A stretch of DNA of 6,551 nt from Alphaproteobacteria bacterium (GTDB lineage: Bacteria; Pseudomonadota; Alphaproteobacteria; Rhizobiales; Xanthobacteraceae): positions 1 through 6,551 of the forward strand of contig VAZH01000038.1 of the NCBI GenBank assembly GCA_005884465.1, in the 5' to 3' direction. The stretch's first letter is position 1; the number at the start of each line of letters is the position of its first letter. Below are positions 1 to 5,861 of this stretch, piece after piece. The notes beneath the pieces were generated by a model. It saw only the letters and a program-made list of their open reading frames with translations. It had not been told where the DNA came from and did no database searches. The translations under genes were made by a program, and so were the position numbers.

Positions 1-237
1 CACGTTTTGCGTCGAGGCGTGCGCAATCAGCGCAAACCGAAACGGCCCATCGCCGGGCGGGCGAAACAATATCGCGCGCGCCGCCGTGTCCGGATCGGAC
101 GAGGGGACGAGCCATTGCTGCATGCGATCGGGCTGGCTTTCCGGCCCTTGCGCGCCGAACCTGTTTTGCGCCAGCGCGGCCTGGCCACAGAGAACTCCGA
201 GCACCAGCAGGGCAAAAAGGGCTTTCAACAATTGCAT
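1..237 (-). CDS. Exported alpha/beta hydrolase (dienelactone hydrolase-like), N-terminal part only
   Basis: The reading frame begins at ATG 237 on the minus strand and stays open for 79 codons to the window edge, so the gene is cut and its catalytic part is not visible. Residues 1-23 look like a Sec signal peptide: a hydrophobic core (LLKALFALLVLGVL) ending in AALA before Gln24, an AxA-type cleavage site. Cys17 is not in a convincing lipobox. The mature start contains WLVPSSDPDT and then ILFRPPGDGPF-RFALIAHAS, a first beta-strand pattern that I associate from memory with alphaproteobacterial exported dienelactone-hydrolase-like proteins. The nucleophile elbow and His/Asp of the triad lie outside the window, so activity cannot be judged. 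It probably acts in the periplasm. Only a weak purine-rich ribosome site (CAGGGCAG) precedes the ATG. It diverges from the acetyltransferase gene. The reading frame and signal peptide are clear; the family call is moderate. Confidence 0.72.
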   Translation of the reverse strand, partial: MQLLKALFALLVLGVLCGQAALAQNRFGAQGPESQPDRMQQWLVPSSDPDTAARAILFRPPGDGPFRFALIAHASTQNV

Positions 238-372
238 AAGTCTGCCCTGACGCGACCGAAACGGCGGCTTTCGGATTCGCGCGCAGCATACGCACGGCGA
301 ATCAAATCCGGAGCATTTTTCCGTGAAGACGGGCATCACCGAGGGGCCGGTCGGCACCGTTATGCCAGGCCG

Positions 373-432
373 GCCATCCGTTAAGTGCCGCCCAAAGGGG
401 CCTCCTGTCCTCTTTCGGCACAGCCGGATGGC
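373..432 (+). other. 60-base three-tier hairpin with CCTCCT loop (possible structured RNA or repeat)
   Basis: Three nested stems are visible: GCCATCCG (373-380) with CGGATGGC (425-432); GTGCCG (385-390) with CGGCAC (416-421); and AAAGGGG (394-400) with CCTCTTT (409-415), which contains one G-T wobble. The loop is CCTCCTGT (401-408). That gives about 21 pairs in 60 bases. The wobble pairs as G-U only in a plus-strand transcript and would be an A/C mismatch on the other strand, which favours plus-strand RNA. There is no run of T after either end, so it is not a standard terminator. Its role is unknown. Confidence 0.5.
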
Positions 433-440
433 AAAACTGA

Positions 441-469
441 TGCACAAAATCCACAGGTTAACCGATAAT
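441..469 (+). promoter_or_regulatory. Candidate sigma70-type promoter for the acetyltransferase gene
   Basis: TGCACA (441-446, four of six matches to TTGACA) is followed after 17 bases by GATAAT (464-469, five of six matches to TATAAT). Transcription would begin near 475-477, about 42 bases before the ATG at 518. The -10 lies inside the CtrA-type box. This is prediction from pattern only. Confidence 0.42.
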
Positions 470-473
470 TAAC
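458..473. promoter_or_regulatory. CtrA-type binding site, TTAA-N7-TTAAC
   Basis: The bases TTAACCGATAATTAAC match the full CtrA consensus TTAA-N7-TTAAC known from Caulobacter and other alphaproteobacteria. Because GG stands just before it, the site also reads TTAA-N7-TTAAC on the opposite strand. It sits in the gap between two divergent genes and covers the candidate -10 hexamer, a placement that would fit repression of the rightward promoter. The match is seen; binding is inferred. Confidence 0.5.
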
Positions 474-517
474 GATAGACCTTGAAGCCGACGCGCCGAC
501 TTGCTTTGATCAGAACC

Positions 518-1027
518 ATGAGCACAACCCTGATCGAGGTTCGGCCGGCCAAAGCTGCGGACGCAGCGGCGATAGCGTCCACCCATGACGAAGCCTGGCG
601 CTCGGCCTATCAGGGCATCATCCCCGGCGCGGAGCTGGAGAAGCTGATCAACCGCCGCGGCCCGCAATGGTGGGATAGCGCGATCCGCAAGGGTAGCCGC
701 GTCAGCGTGCTGGTGTTCGGCGACAAGGTCGCGGGCTACGCCAATTACGGGCGCAACCGCGCCCGCAGCCTGCATTTCGAAGGCGAGATCTACGAGCTTT
801 ATCTGCGCCCCGAGTTTCAGGGCCTCGGCTTCGGTCGCCGGCTGTTCACCGCCGCACGACGCGACCTGCTGCAAAGCGGCCTGAAGAGCATGGTGATCTG
901 GGCGCTTTCCGACAACGATCACGCGACGGAGTTTTACCGCGCGCTCGGCGGCCGGATGGTCGCGCGCAGTTCAGAAAAATTCGGGCCCAAGTCGCTCGAC
1001 AAGGTCGCCTTCGCCTGGACCCATTGA
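518..1027 (+). CDS. GNAT family N-acetyltransferase
   Basis: A 169-residue protein, the usual size for a single-domain GNAT enzyme, which would transfer an acetyl group from acetyl-CoA to an amine on an unknown substrate in the cytoplasm. The acetyl-CoA pyrophosphate loop is visible as RPEFQGLGFGRRLF (97-110), with the Q-x-x-G-x-G core at Gln101, Gly104 and Gly106. The preceding strand is IYELYL (91-96). The second half has WALSDNDHATEFYRALGG (128-145), with the Asn133 and Tyr140 positions typical of the family. The N-terminal part has DEAWRSAYQGIIP (24-36), common in RimI-like acetyltransferases. I chose ATG 518 because the protein then begins right before the first domain strand; an in-frame TTG at 482 would add 12 unconserved-looking residues. 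No good ribosome site precedes either start. It stands alone, divergent from the hydrolase gene and 113 bases before ppa. The substrate cannot be inferred. Confidence 0.88.
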   Translation: MSTTLIEVRPAKAADAAAIASTHDEAWRSAYQGIIPGAELEKLINRRGPQWWDSAIRKGSRVSVLVFGDKVAGYANYGRNRARSLHFEGEIYELYLRPEFQGLGFGRRLFTAARRDLLQSGLKSMVIWALSDNDHATEFYRALGGRMVARSSEKFGPKSLDKVAFAWTH

Positions 1028-1050
1028 GGCTTTGCGAATTCGCCAAGCCT
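1027..1050. terminator. Inverted repeat spanning the acetyltransferase stop codon
   Basis: AGGCTT (1027-1032) pairs with AAGCCT (1045-1050) around the perfect palindrome GCGAATTCGC (1034-1043), with a single T/C mismatch between the two parts. It starts on the last base of the stop codon. No T run follows, so it may be an RNA-stabilising or factor-assisted 3' end rather than a classical terminator. Confidence 0.35.
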
Positions 1051-1103
1051 GGCAGCGCGCCAAAACAGGCCTCAACCCGCGCCGCCGCTATCCAGGGCTT
1101 GAT

Positions 1104-1130
1104 TTCAAAGCCTTAACTTCAAGGCCTTGC
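1104..1130 (+). repeat. Two tandem 13-14 base units before ppa
   Basis: TTCAAAGCCTTAAC (1104-1117) is followed at once by TTCAAGGCCTTGC (1118-1130). The second copy ends right where the ppa ribosome binding site begins. It may be a small tandem duplication in the ppa leader or a coincidence. Confidence 0.35.
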
Positions 1131-1140
1131 GGAGCCATCC

Positions 1141-1671
1141 ATGCGCATTGACGCCATTTCGATCGGGATCGATCCGCCGCGCGAGGTCAACGTCATCATC
1201 GAGGTGCCGGTCGGCGGCGAGCCGATCAAATACGAGATGGACAAGGACGCCGGCACGCTTGTCGTCGACCGGTTTCTCTATACCGCCATGCGCTATCCCG
1301 GCAATTACGGGTTCATTCCGCATACGCTGTCGGGCGACGGCGATCCTTGCGACGTTCTGGTCGCCAATACCCGCGCGATCGTTCCGGGCGCAGTGATGAG
1401 CGTGCGGCCGGTCGGCGTGCTGCTGATGGAGGACGAGGCCGGCGGCGACGAGAAGATCATCGCGGTGCCGTCATCAAAACTGACCCAGCGCTACGACAAG
1501 GTGCGGACCTACAGCGATCTGCCCGACATCACGCTGCAGCAGATCCAGCACTTCTTCGAGCACTACAAGGACCTCGAACGGGGAAAATGGGTGAAGGTGT
1601 TGCGATGGGGCGGCGCCGAGGATGCGTACAGGCTGATCGGAGAAGCCATCGACCGGGCGAGGGCGAAGTAG
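1141..1671 (+). CDS. ppa: Inorganic pyrophosphatase, family I
   Basis: The 176-residue protein hydrolyses pyrophosphate to two phosphates in the cytoplasm, pulling nucleic-acid, protein and activated-sugar synthesis forward. Its length matches the bacterial soluble family I enzyme. The signature DGDPCDV is at 66-72. By alignment from memory with the E. coli enzyme, the active-site set is complete: Glu21, Lys30, Glu32, Arg44, Tyr52, Tyr56, the metal-binding Asp66, Asp68 and Asp71, then Asp98, Asp103, Lys105, and Tyr142-Lys143 in [11 protein letters not shown]. The start is well supported: GGAG (1131-1134) lies six bases before ATG 1141 and the protein begins with the usual MRIDAISIG. It seems to be transcribed alone or from a promoter in the preceding gap; I see no convincing promoter hexamers there. 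Nothing in the sequence suggests impairment. Confidence 0.98.
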   Translation: MRIDAISIGIDPPREVNVIIEVPVGGEPIKYEMDKDAGTLVVDRFLYTAMRYPGNYGFIPHTLSGDGDPCDVLVANTRAIVPGAVMSVRPVGVLLMEDEAGGDEKIIAVPSSKLTQRYDKVRTYSDLPDITLQQIQHFFEHYKDLERGKWVKVLRWGGAEDAYRLIGEAIDRARAK

Positions 1672-1709
1672 GGGCGTTCAAAGCAGGAGAATTGAGGCGC
1701 TTGGTCTCT

Positions 1710-1731
1710 CTCTCCTCCCTTGGGAGGAGAG
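1710..1731. terminator. Perfect 10-base inverted repeat after ppa
   Basis: CTCTCCTCCC (1710-1719) pairs perfectly with GGGAGGAGAG (1722-1731) around TT; in RNA this gives about nine pairs and a four-base loop. It begins 38 bases after the ppa stop and is not followed by T residues. A weaker, similar repeat, TCCTC (1766-1770) with GAGGA (1776-1780), follows. It could end ppa transcription or be a remnant of a dispersed palindromic repeat. Confidence 0.4.
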
Positions 1732-1813
1732 GATTCGGTCCTGGCGGCTTACTTCTCGCTGAGCCTCCTCACAGGGAGGACGAAACCAACTCCCTTACCT
1801 CAGGCACGCTTTT

Positions 1814-3295
1814 ATGCGCCAACTGACAAGAATAATCCGTAACACCGCACTGCTTGCGGTTGCGGCAATCGTGGTCCTCGCCGGCGTGCTGCTGTTGAAT
1901 GCTTTCACGCACGGCTCGCGCCAGATTCAGGTCTCCGCGGTACCGCGCGTACCCATCGATCAACAGGCCGCGGCTGCCCGATTGAGCGAGGCGATCCCCT
2001 TCAAGACCATCTCGAATTTTCTCAACCCCGAACAGGACGCGGAAGCCCTGCATGGCTTGCAGGCGCATATCGCCAAAAGCTTTCCGGCATTTCATGCCGC
2101 GGCCAAGCGCGAGGTCGTCGGCGGTTATAGCCTGCTCTACACCTGGGAGGGCTCGGATGCGAAGGCGCTGCCGATCGCGCTATTGGCACATCAGGACGTG
2201 GTGCCGATCGCCCCGGGCACCGAGAAGGACTGGCAACAACCGCCGTTCGATGGCGCCATCAGCGAGGGTTTTATCTGGGGCCGCGGATCGTGGGACGACA
2301 AGGGCAACCTCTATTCGATGCTGGAGGCCGCCGAACAAATGGCCGGGAGCGGATTTCGTCCAAAACGAACCATCTATTTCGCGTTCGGCCATGACGAGGA
2401 AGTAGCCGGGCAGCGCGGCGCCAAAGCAATCGCCGCTACTCTAGCCTCACGTGGCGTCCGGCTCGACTTCGTGCTCGATGAAGGCCTCTTGATCACCGAC
2501 GGCATCGTGAAAGGCCTCGACAAGCCCGCAGCGTTGATCGGCGTCGCCGAGAAGGGCTATGCCACGCTGGTCCTGACGGCACACGCGACCCCCGGCCATT
2601 CCTCGATGCCCCCGCGCGATACCGCGATCGGCATGATGAGCGCCGCTTTGGCGCGGTTGGAGGACCATCGCCTGCCGATGCAGATTCGCGGCACGGTTTC
2701 GGAAATGTTCGCTACGCTGGCGCCTGAAATGAGCGGCTTCAACCGGGTCGTGCTTTCCAATCTCTGGCTGTTCAAGCCCTTGCTGTTGCGCGAATTCGAG
2801 AAGAGCGGCCCGACCGAAGCGACGGTCCGTACCACCACCGCGCTCACGATCTTCAATGCCGGCGACAAGGACAACGTTCTGCCCGGCAACGCCGCGGCCA
2901 CTGTCAACTTCCGGTTGATACCCGGCGACACCCAGGCGAGCGTGACCGATCATGTTCGATCTACCGTCAACAACGGTCGTATCTCCGTCGAACCGTTTCC
3001 CGGCAATACCGATCCGCCGCCGGTGACGGGCACCTCGAGCCAATCCTTCCGCACGCTGAATCGAACCATCCGCGAGATTTTTCCCGATGTCGTGGTCGCA
3101 CCCGGCCTGATGGTGGCTGCCACCGATTCGCGTCACTATGCCGAGATTGCCGACAACATCTTCCGGTTTTCGCCGGTGCGCGCCAACTCGGACGACCTCA
3201 AGCGGTTTCACGGCACCAACGAGCGTCTCAGCATCGACGGTTACGCCGACATGATCCGGTTTTATCGCCGTTTGATTGAGAATACGGCGGGGTGA
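1814..3295 (+). CDS. Membrane-anchored M20 family metallopeptidase (PM20D1/carboxypeptidase S-like)
   Basis: A 493-residue protein of the two-zinc M20 peptidase/amidohydrolase family. Residues 11-31 form one hydrophobic segment, probably a signal anchor or uncleaved signal, which would place the enzyme in the periplasm. All metal and catalytic positions are visible: His126 and Asp128 in LLAHQDVVP, bridging Asp161 in WGRGSWDDKGN, the general base Glu195 and zinc ligand Glu196 in GHDEEVAG, Asp222 in LDEG, and the late His466 in RFHGTNERLS. GHSSMPP (261-267) supplies the dimerisation-domain histidine, and the inserted small domain spans roughly 245-370. Length, anchor and the LLAHQDVVP, WGRGSWDDKG and TDSRHYA blocks resemble PM20D1 and yeast Gly-X carboxypeptidase rather than DapE or ArgE. 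Family members hydrolyse dipeptides or N-acyl amino acids; the substrate here is unknown. The ATG at 1814 has only a weak AGG upstream. It converges on folD, 45 bases apart, with no clear terminator between them. Confidence 0.93.
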   Translation: MRQLTRIIRNTALLAVAAIVVLAGVLLLNAFTHGSRQIQVSAVPRVPIDQQAAAARLSEAIPFKTISNFLNPEQDAEALHGLQAHIAKSFPAFHAAAKREVVGGYSLLYTWEGSDAKALPIALLAHQDVVPIAPGTEKDWQQPPFDGAISEGFIWGRGSWDDKGNLYSMLEAAEQMAGSGFRPKRTIYFAFGHDEEVAGQRGAKAIAATLASRGVRLDFVLDEGLLITDGIVKGLDKPAALIGVAEKGYATLVLTAHATPGHSSMPPRDTAIGMMSAALARLEDHRLPMQIRGTVSEMFATLAPEMSGFNRVVLSNLWLFKPLLLREFEKSGPTEATVRTTTALTIFNAGDKDNVLPGNAAATVNFRLIPGDTQASVTDHVRSTVNNGRISVEPFPGNTDPPPVTGTSSQSFRTLNRTIREIFPDVVVAPGLMVAATDSRHYAEIADNIFRFSPVRANSDDLKRFHGTNERLSIDGYADMIRFYRRLIENTAG

Positions 3296-3340
3296 TTCAC
3301 CGCAGCGGGCATTTAGCGCGGAACGGAATGGCAGCCCTCC

Positions 3341-4225
3341 TCAAACCCTCGGCTTGGGCAATCCGTGAATCGCGCAAGCGGCGCGCAGCGTGTTGACCAG
3401 CAGGCACGCTACCGTCATTTGGCCGACGCCCCCGGGCACCGGCGTGATCGCGCCCGCGACATCCGACACCTCGGCAAAGGCGACATCGCCGACCAGACGG
3501 GTCTTTCCGTCTTTGTCCTGCAGCCGGTTGATGCCGACATCGATCACGGTAGCGCCCGGTTTGATCCAGTCGCCGCGTACCATTTCGGGCTTGCCGACGG
3601 CGGCATAGACAAGGTCGGCCCGGGCGCATAATCGCGCGAGATCGCGCGAACGGGAATGCGCAATCGTCACCGTCGCATTTTCATTGAGCAGCAACTGCAC
3701 CAGGGGACGGCCGACCAGATTGGAGCGGCCGATCACGATGGCGTTCATGCCTTCCAGCGACGCATGCACGCTTTTGGTGAGGATGATGCAACCAAGCGGC
3801 GTGCATGGCGCGAGCGCGGCAAATCCGCCGGCCAATCGCCCGGCGTTGTTGGGATGCAGCCCGTCGACGTCCTTGGCGGGATCGACGGCGTTGATGATCG
3901 TTTCGGTATGCAGCGATTTCGGCAGCGGCAGTTGCACCAGAATGCCGTGGACGCTCGGATCGCGATTGAGCTTTCCGATCAGCGCCAGCAAATCGCTTTG
4001 TGCGACATCGGCCGGGAGCACGTGCTCGAACGATGCCATGCCGGCTGCTTGCGTCTGCTTGTGCTTGCTGCGGACGTAGAGCTGGCTTGCGGGATCGCTG
4101 CCGACCAGCACCACCGCGAGCCCGGGTGTTATCCCGTGCTCGCGGTGCACCCGCGCGACCTCACTGGCGACGCGGGCGCGAAGCTCGGCGGCAATGACTT
4201 TTCCATCGATGATCCGGGCCGTCAT
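3341..4225 (-). CDS. folD: Bifunctional methylenetetrahydrofolate dehydrogenase / methenyltetrahydrofolate cyclohydrolase
   Basis: A 294-residue cytoplasmic enzyme that interconverts 5,10-methylene-, 5,10-methenyl- and 10-formyl-tetrahydrofolate with NADP, supplying one-carbon units for purines and formyl-methionine. The length is normal. Visible motifs: Tyr50 and catalytic Lys54 in [19 protein letters not shown] with Gln98 (93-102), KDVDGLHP with Asp121 (118-125), PCTPLG (140-145), the Rossmann-fold loop [11 protein letters not shown] (164-174), VGDV (245-248), and the C-terminal signature [11 protein letters not shown] (261-271). The start at ATG 4225 has a good ribosome site, AAGGGG, about six bases upstream. 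It is the last gene of a minus-strand unit after yggT and the DUF167 gene, 21 bases behind the latter, so it is very likely co-transcribed with them. Its stop faces the M20 peptidase gene. No abnormal residues were seen. Confidence 0.98.
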   Translation of the reverse strand: MTARIIDGKVIAAELRARVASEVARVHREHGITPGLAVVLVGSDPASQLYVRSKHKQTQAAGMASFEHVLPADVAQSDLLALIGKLNRDPSVHGILVQLPLPKSLHTETIINAVDPAKDVDGLHPNNAGRLAGGFAALAPCTPLGCIILTKSVHASLEGMNAIVIGRSNLVGRPLVQLLLNENATVTIAHSRSRDLARLCARADLVYAAVGKPEMVRGDWIKPGATVIDVGINRLQDKDGKTRLVGDVAFAEVSDVAGAITPVPGGVGQMTVACLLVNTLRAACAIHGLPKPRV

Positions 4226-4246
4226 CTCAATCCCCTTGCCGATCCA

Positions 4247-4567
4247 TCAATCCGCGTCGCCAGCGGTCGCTTTTCGCAACGCCTCGCCGAGCTTTGCGGG
4301 ATCGCCGTCAACCGCGATCTGCTTGAGGCGCGACGTCGTACCTGAGAGAATTCGCACCTTGCCTTTGGGCACGCCAAGCGCTTTCGCGAGCAGCTCCGTC
4401 ACCGCGCGATTGGCTTCACCGGCCTCGGCGATGGCGCGCACCCGCACCTTGACCACGGTCCGGCCATTGGCAAGCGTCTCTAGGCCATCGATGTCGTCGC
4501 GGCCGCCGCGCGGCGTCACCCGCAGCGCGACGCTGATGCCGTCAATGGAATAGCGCCAAGGATCCAT
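4247..4567 (-). CDS. DUF167 (YggU family) protein
   Basis: A 106-residue small protein of the DUF167/YggU family, conserved in bacteria and archaea but without an established biochemical role. The family pattern is clear: an opening strand ISVALRVTPRGGRDD (11-25), VKVRVRAIAEAGEANRA (39-55) with the conserved Gly50 and Asn53, then LGVPKGKVRILSGTTSRLK (64-82), where the glycine, Ser79, Arg80 and Lys82 of the G-x-x-S-R-x-K block are kept. I take ATG 4567 as the start; a TTG directly upstream could add one residue. The ribosome site is weak. It lies 31 bases behind yggT and 21 before folD on the same strand. The gap to yggT holds an inverted repeat around the yggT stop. Co-occurrence of YggT and DUF167 genes is common in bacteria, but their joint function is not known. 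Confidence 0.93.
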   Translation of the reverse strand: MDPWRYSIDGISVALRVTPRGGRDDIDGLETLANGRTVVKVRVRAIAEAGEANRAVTELLAKALGVPKGKVRILSGTTSRLKQIAVDGDPAKLGEALRKATAGDAD

Positions 4568-4584
4568 CAAGCATCCATCAGAGC

Positions 4585-4615
4585 ATCCCAGCCCTCGATC
4601 AGAATACGCTGGGAT
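4585..4615 (-). other. Inverted repeat bracketing the yggT stop codon
   Basis: ATCCCAGC (4585-4592) pairs perfectly with GCTGGGAT (4608-4615), leaving a 15-base loop that contains the yggT stop codon (4599-4601). It lies between yggT and the DUF167 gene inside a likely operon. It has no T run and could be an RNA-processing or attenuating hairpin. Confidence 0.35.
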
Positions 4616-4889
4616 AGATGTAATAGGTGATCACGCGCTGGATGAACATGATGATCAGGATCAGGATGATCGGCGAGATATCGAGCCCGCCGAGGCTAGG
4701 CATGAACGAGCGGATCGGCGCCAGCAGCGGCTCGGTGATCCGGTACAGGAACTCCGCCACCGCAGAGACGAACTGGTTGCGCGTGTTCACGACATTGAAG
4801 GCGATCAGCCAGGACAGGATCGCCGCGGCGATCAGCAGCCAGACATAGAGATCGAGAACGATGAGAACGATATCGAGAACGGCACGCAT
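4599..4889 (-). CDS. YggT family integral membrane protein
   Basis: A 96-residue inner-membrane protein with two hydrophobic segments, roughly 5-31 and 72-90, joined by the family's conserved middle: NQFVSAVAEFLYRITEPLLAP (38-58), IRSFMPSLGG (59-68) and LDISPI (69-74). TEPLLAPIR and DISPI are the recognisable YggT hallmarks. This is a single-repeat form; some family members have two repeats. YggT proteins have been linked by others to membrane and osmotic stress and, in cyanobacteria and plastids, to organisation of membranes, but no molecular activity is established. ATG 4889 was chosen because the protein then begins with the usual MRAVLDIV; the ribosome site is poor. It is the first gene of the unit leading to DUF167 and folD. 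A candidate promoter and a short hairpin lie 35-65 bases upstream. Confidence 0.94.
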   Translation of the reverse strand: MRAVLDIVLIVLDLYVWLLIAAAILSWLIAFNVVNTRNQFVSAVAEFLYRITEPLLAPIRSFMPSLGGLDISPIILILIIMFIQRVITYYIYPSVF

Positions 4890-4920
4890 GGGGGATGAAC
4901 TCGCGGGGTTTGCTGGCTGC

Positions 4921-4949
4921 TAGATACCGGTTCCCCCCTTGGCAAACAA
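4921..4949 (-). promoter_or_regulatory. Candidate promoter of the yggT-DUF167-folD unit
   Basis: On the minus strand TTGTTT (4949-4944) and TATCTA (4926-4921) stand 17 bases apart, about 30 bases before the yggT start. Each hexamer matches the sigma70 consensus only partly, so this is a weak call. The -35 overlaps a small hairpin, CCCTTG (4936-4941) with CAAGGG (4947-4952). Confidence 0.28.
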
Positions 4950-4997
4950 GGGAAGTTCCGGGCCAGACCACGCGGAAAGCGGGCTATTTCGCCGTTC

Positions 4998-5025
4998 TTG
5001 ACTTGACCTTGGCGCGGATTGTAAA
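4998..5025 (+). promoter_or_regulatory. Candidate promoter for tRNA-Ala
   Basis: TTGACT (4998-5003; an overlapping TTGACC follows at 5003-5008) and TGTAAA (5020-5025) lie 16 bases apart. Transcription would start near 5032, leaving a 5' leader of about 40 bases for RNase P to remove. The GC-rich GGCGCC right after the -10 resembles a stringent discriminator. This is pattern evidence only. Confidence 0.45.
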
Positions 5026-5073
5026 TGGCGCCGATTGCTGGCCGCCATCACTCGCATCGAGGCGGTCGCACAA

Positions 5074-5148
<75 letters not shown>

Positions 5149-5149
<1 letters not shown>

Positions 5150-5240
5150 GCCTTCGCCGGCTTCGCCTGCTTCGGCTCGGCAAGCCTATCGTGGCGAAGG
5201 CTGCCGCGTCGTAGCCCGCAGGGCGAAGCCGGGCTGGACA
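5149..5240. repeat. Nested palindromes and REP-like repeat copy 1, downstream of tRNA-Ala
   Basis: AGCCTTCGCC (5149-5158) is the reverse complement of GGCGAAGGCT (5193-5202), and GGCTTCGCC (5159-5167) of GGCGAAGCC (5222-5230). From 5208 runs GTCGTAGCCC-GCA-GGGCGAAGCCGGGC (to 5234), a GTAG-led hairpin unit that recurs at 5952-5979. GTAG-headed palindromes are typical of REP elements in proteobacteria. The first inverted repeat may also serve as the 3' end of the tRNA transcript. No coding sequence is seen between 5150 and 5291. Confidence 0.55.
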
Positions 5241-5291
5241 CGCCACTGCGAGCTCGAGGCCCACCGTCGACACTCACGACCTGATCATCGT

Positions 5292-5840
5292 TCATATTGA
5301 TTTCGGGGTGTAAAGCCTGAAGGCGAAATTGAAGAGCCAGGCGACGGGAATGGACAGAATTCCGCCAAGGTAGGCGGCGTTGTGCATATAGCCTGCACAC
5401 AGAAAGCGACGAAGGTCCTTCAAGTCATGCGGAGTATACCAGCCTCGATAGCCCGCTAGATCGATCGTTTCAGTTCGTACCCAACCGATGCCAAGACCCA
5501 CGAGTGCGATCGTCAATGTGAAGATCACAATGACCAGGAGTGACCACATTAATGCTCGCCACATGAACGCGGACGAGCGCTGAACAAGACCAGCCGAGCC
5601 ACAGAGAAAACCGAGCGGTACTCCCATCCACCAGGAAGCGAGAAATCCCACTTCAGCCGCGCGAACGCGTGCTGGTACATTGGGATCGAGCAAGCGAAAC
5701 TGCACAAACTTGAACTTGGTAAAATATTCATTGGAAACTGAATAGCTGATTTGGTCGTGGATCATCCCGAACAGACCCGCCGCCAGAACGGCTGCGGGAA
5801 CGAACAAAAATAGAATTCCAATTTTCTTGATCAACGACAT
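5292..5840 (-). CDS. Conserved hypothetical multi-pass membrane protein
   Basis: A 182-residue protein with about four hydrophobic segments: 7-27, 64-86, 96-121 and 156-174. Between the first two is the block HDQISYSVSNEYFTKFKFVQF (28-48; conserved-looking part from His28 to Phe48), and near the end RRFLCAGYMHNAAYLGG (144-160). I recall this pair of blocks from uncharacterised membrane proteins in unrelated bacteria, so it is probably a real family without a known function. I chose ATG 5840 because it is followed by a lysine-rich start and a hydrophobic helix and is preceded by AAGATAGA; the upstream in-frame extension runs into repeat DNA. GC is locally much lower than in neighbours (5701-5760 has 22 of 60 G+C by hand count, against 43 of 60 in ppa at 1381-1440), and the gene sits between two repeat copies beside a tRNA gene, which suggests later acquisition. 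It converges on tRNA-Ala. Confidence 0.8.
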   Translation of the reverse strand: MSLIKKIGILFLFVPAAVLAAGLFGMIHDQISYSVSNEYFTKFKFVQFRLLDPNVPARVRAAEVGFLASWWMGVPLGFLCGSAGLVQRSSAFMWRALMWSLLVIVIFTLTIALVGLGIGWVRTETIDLAGYRGWYTPHDLKDLRRFLCAGYMHNAAYLGGILSIPVAWLFNFAFRLYTPKSI

Positions 5841-5861
5841 TCTATCTTGTGCAATGAATGG

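Noticed and set aside
7..384. Plus-strand 125-codon open frame at the left edge
   Set aside because: It overlaps the signal peptide and start of the minus-strand hydrolase, is very arginine-rich and has no motif; it is a shadow of GC-rich coding DNA.
1347..1826. Plus-strand 159-codon frame overlapping ppa
   Set aside because: Alternative frame of ppa, whose conserved active-site residues fix the true frame; composition is Arg/Gly-rich without family motifs.
2447..3211. Minus-strand 254-codon open frame
   Set aside because: It lies wholly inside the M20 peptidase gene and reads as an Arg/His/Gly-rich antisense shadow.
3296..3340. Bidirectional terminator between the peptidase gene and folD
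   Set aside because: Only 4-base complementarity (CCGC/GCGG) and no T run on either strand.
3656..4345. Plus-strand 229-codon open frame
   Set aside because: Antisense to folD and the DUF167 gene, both certain by motif; no recognisable protein features.
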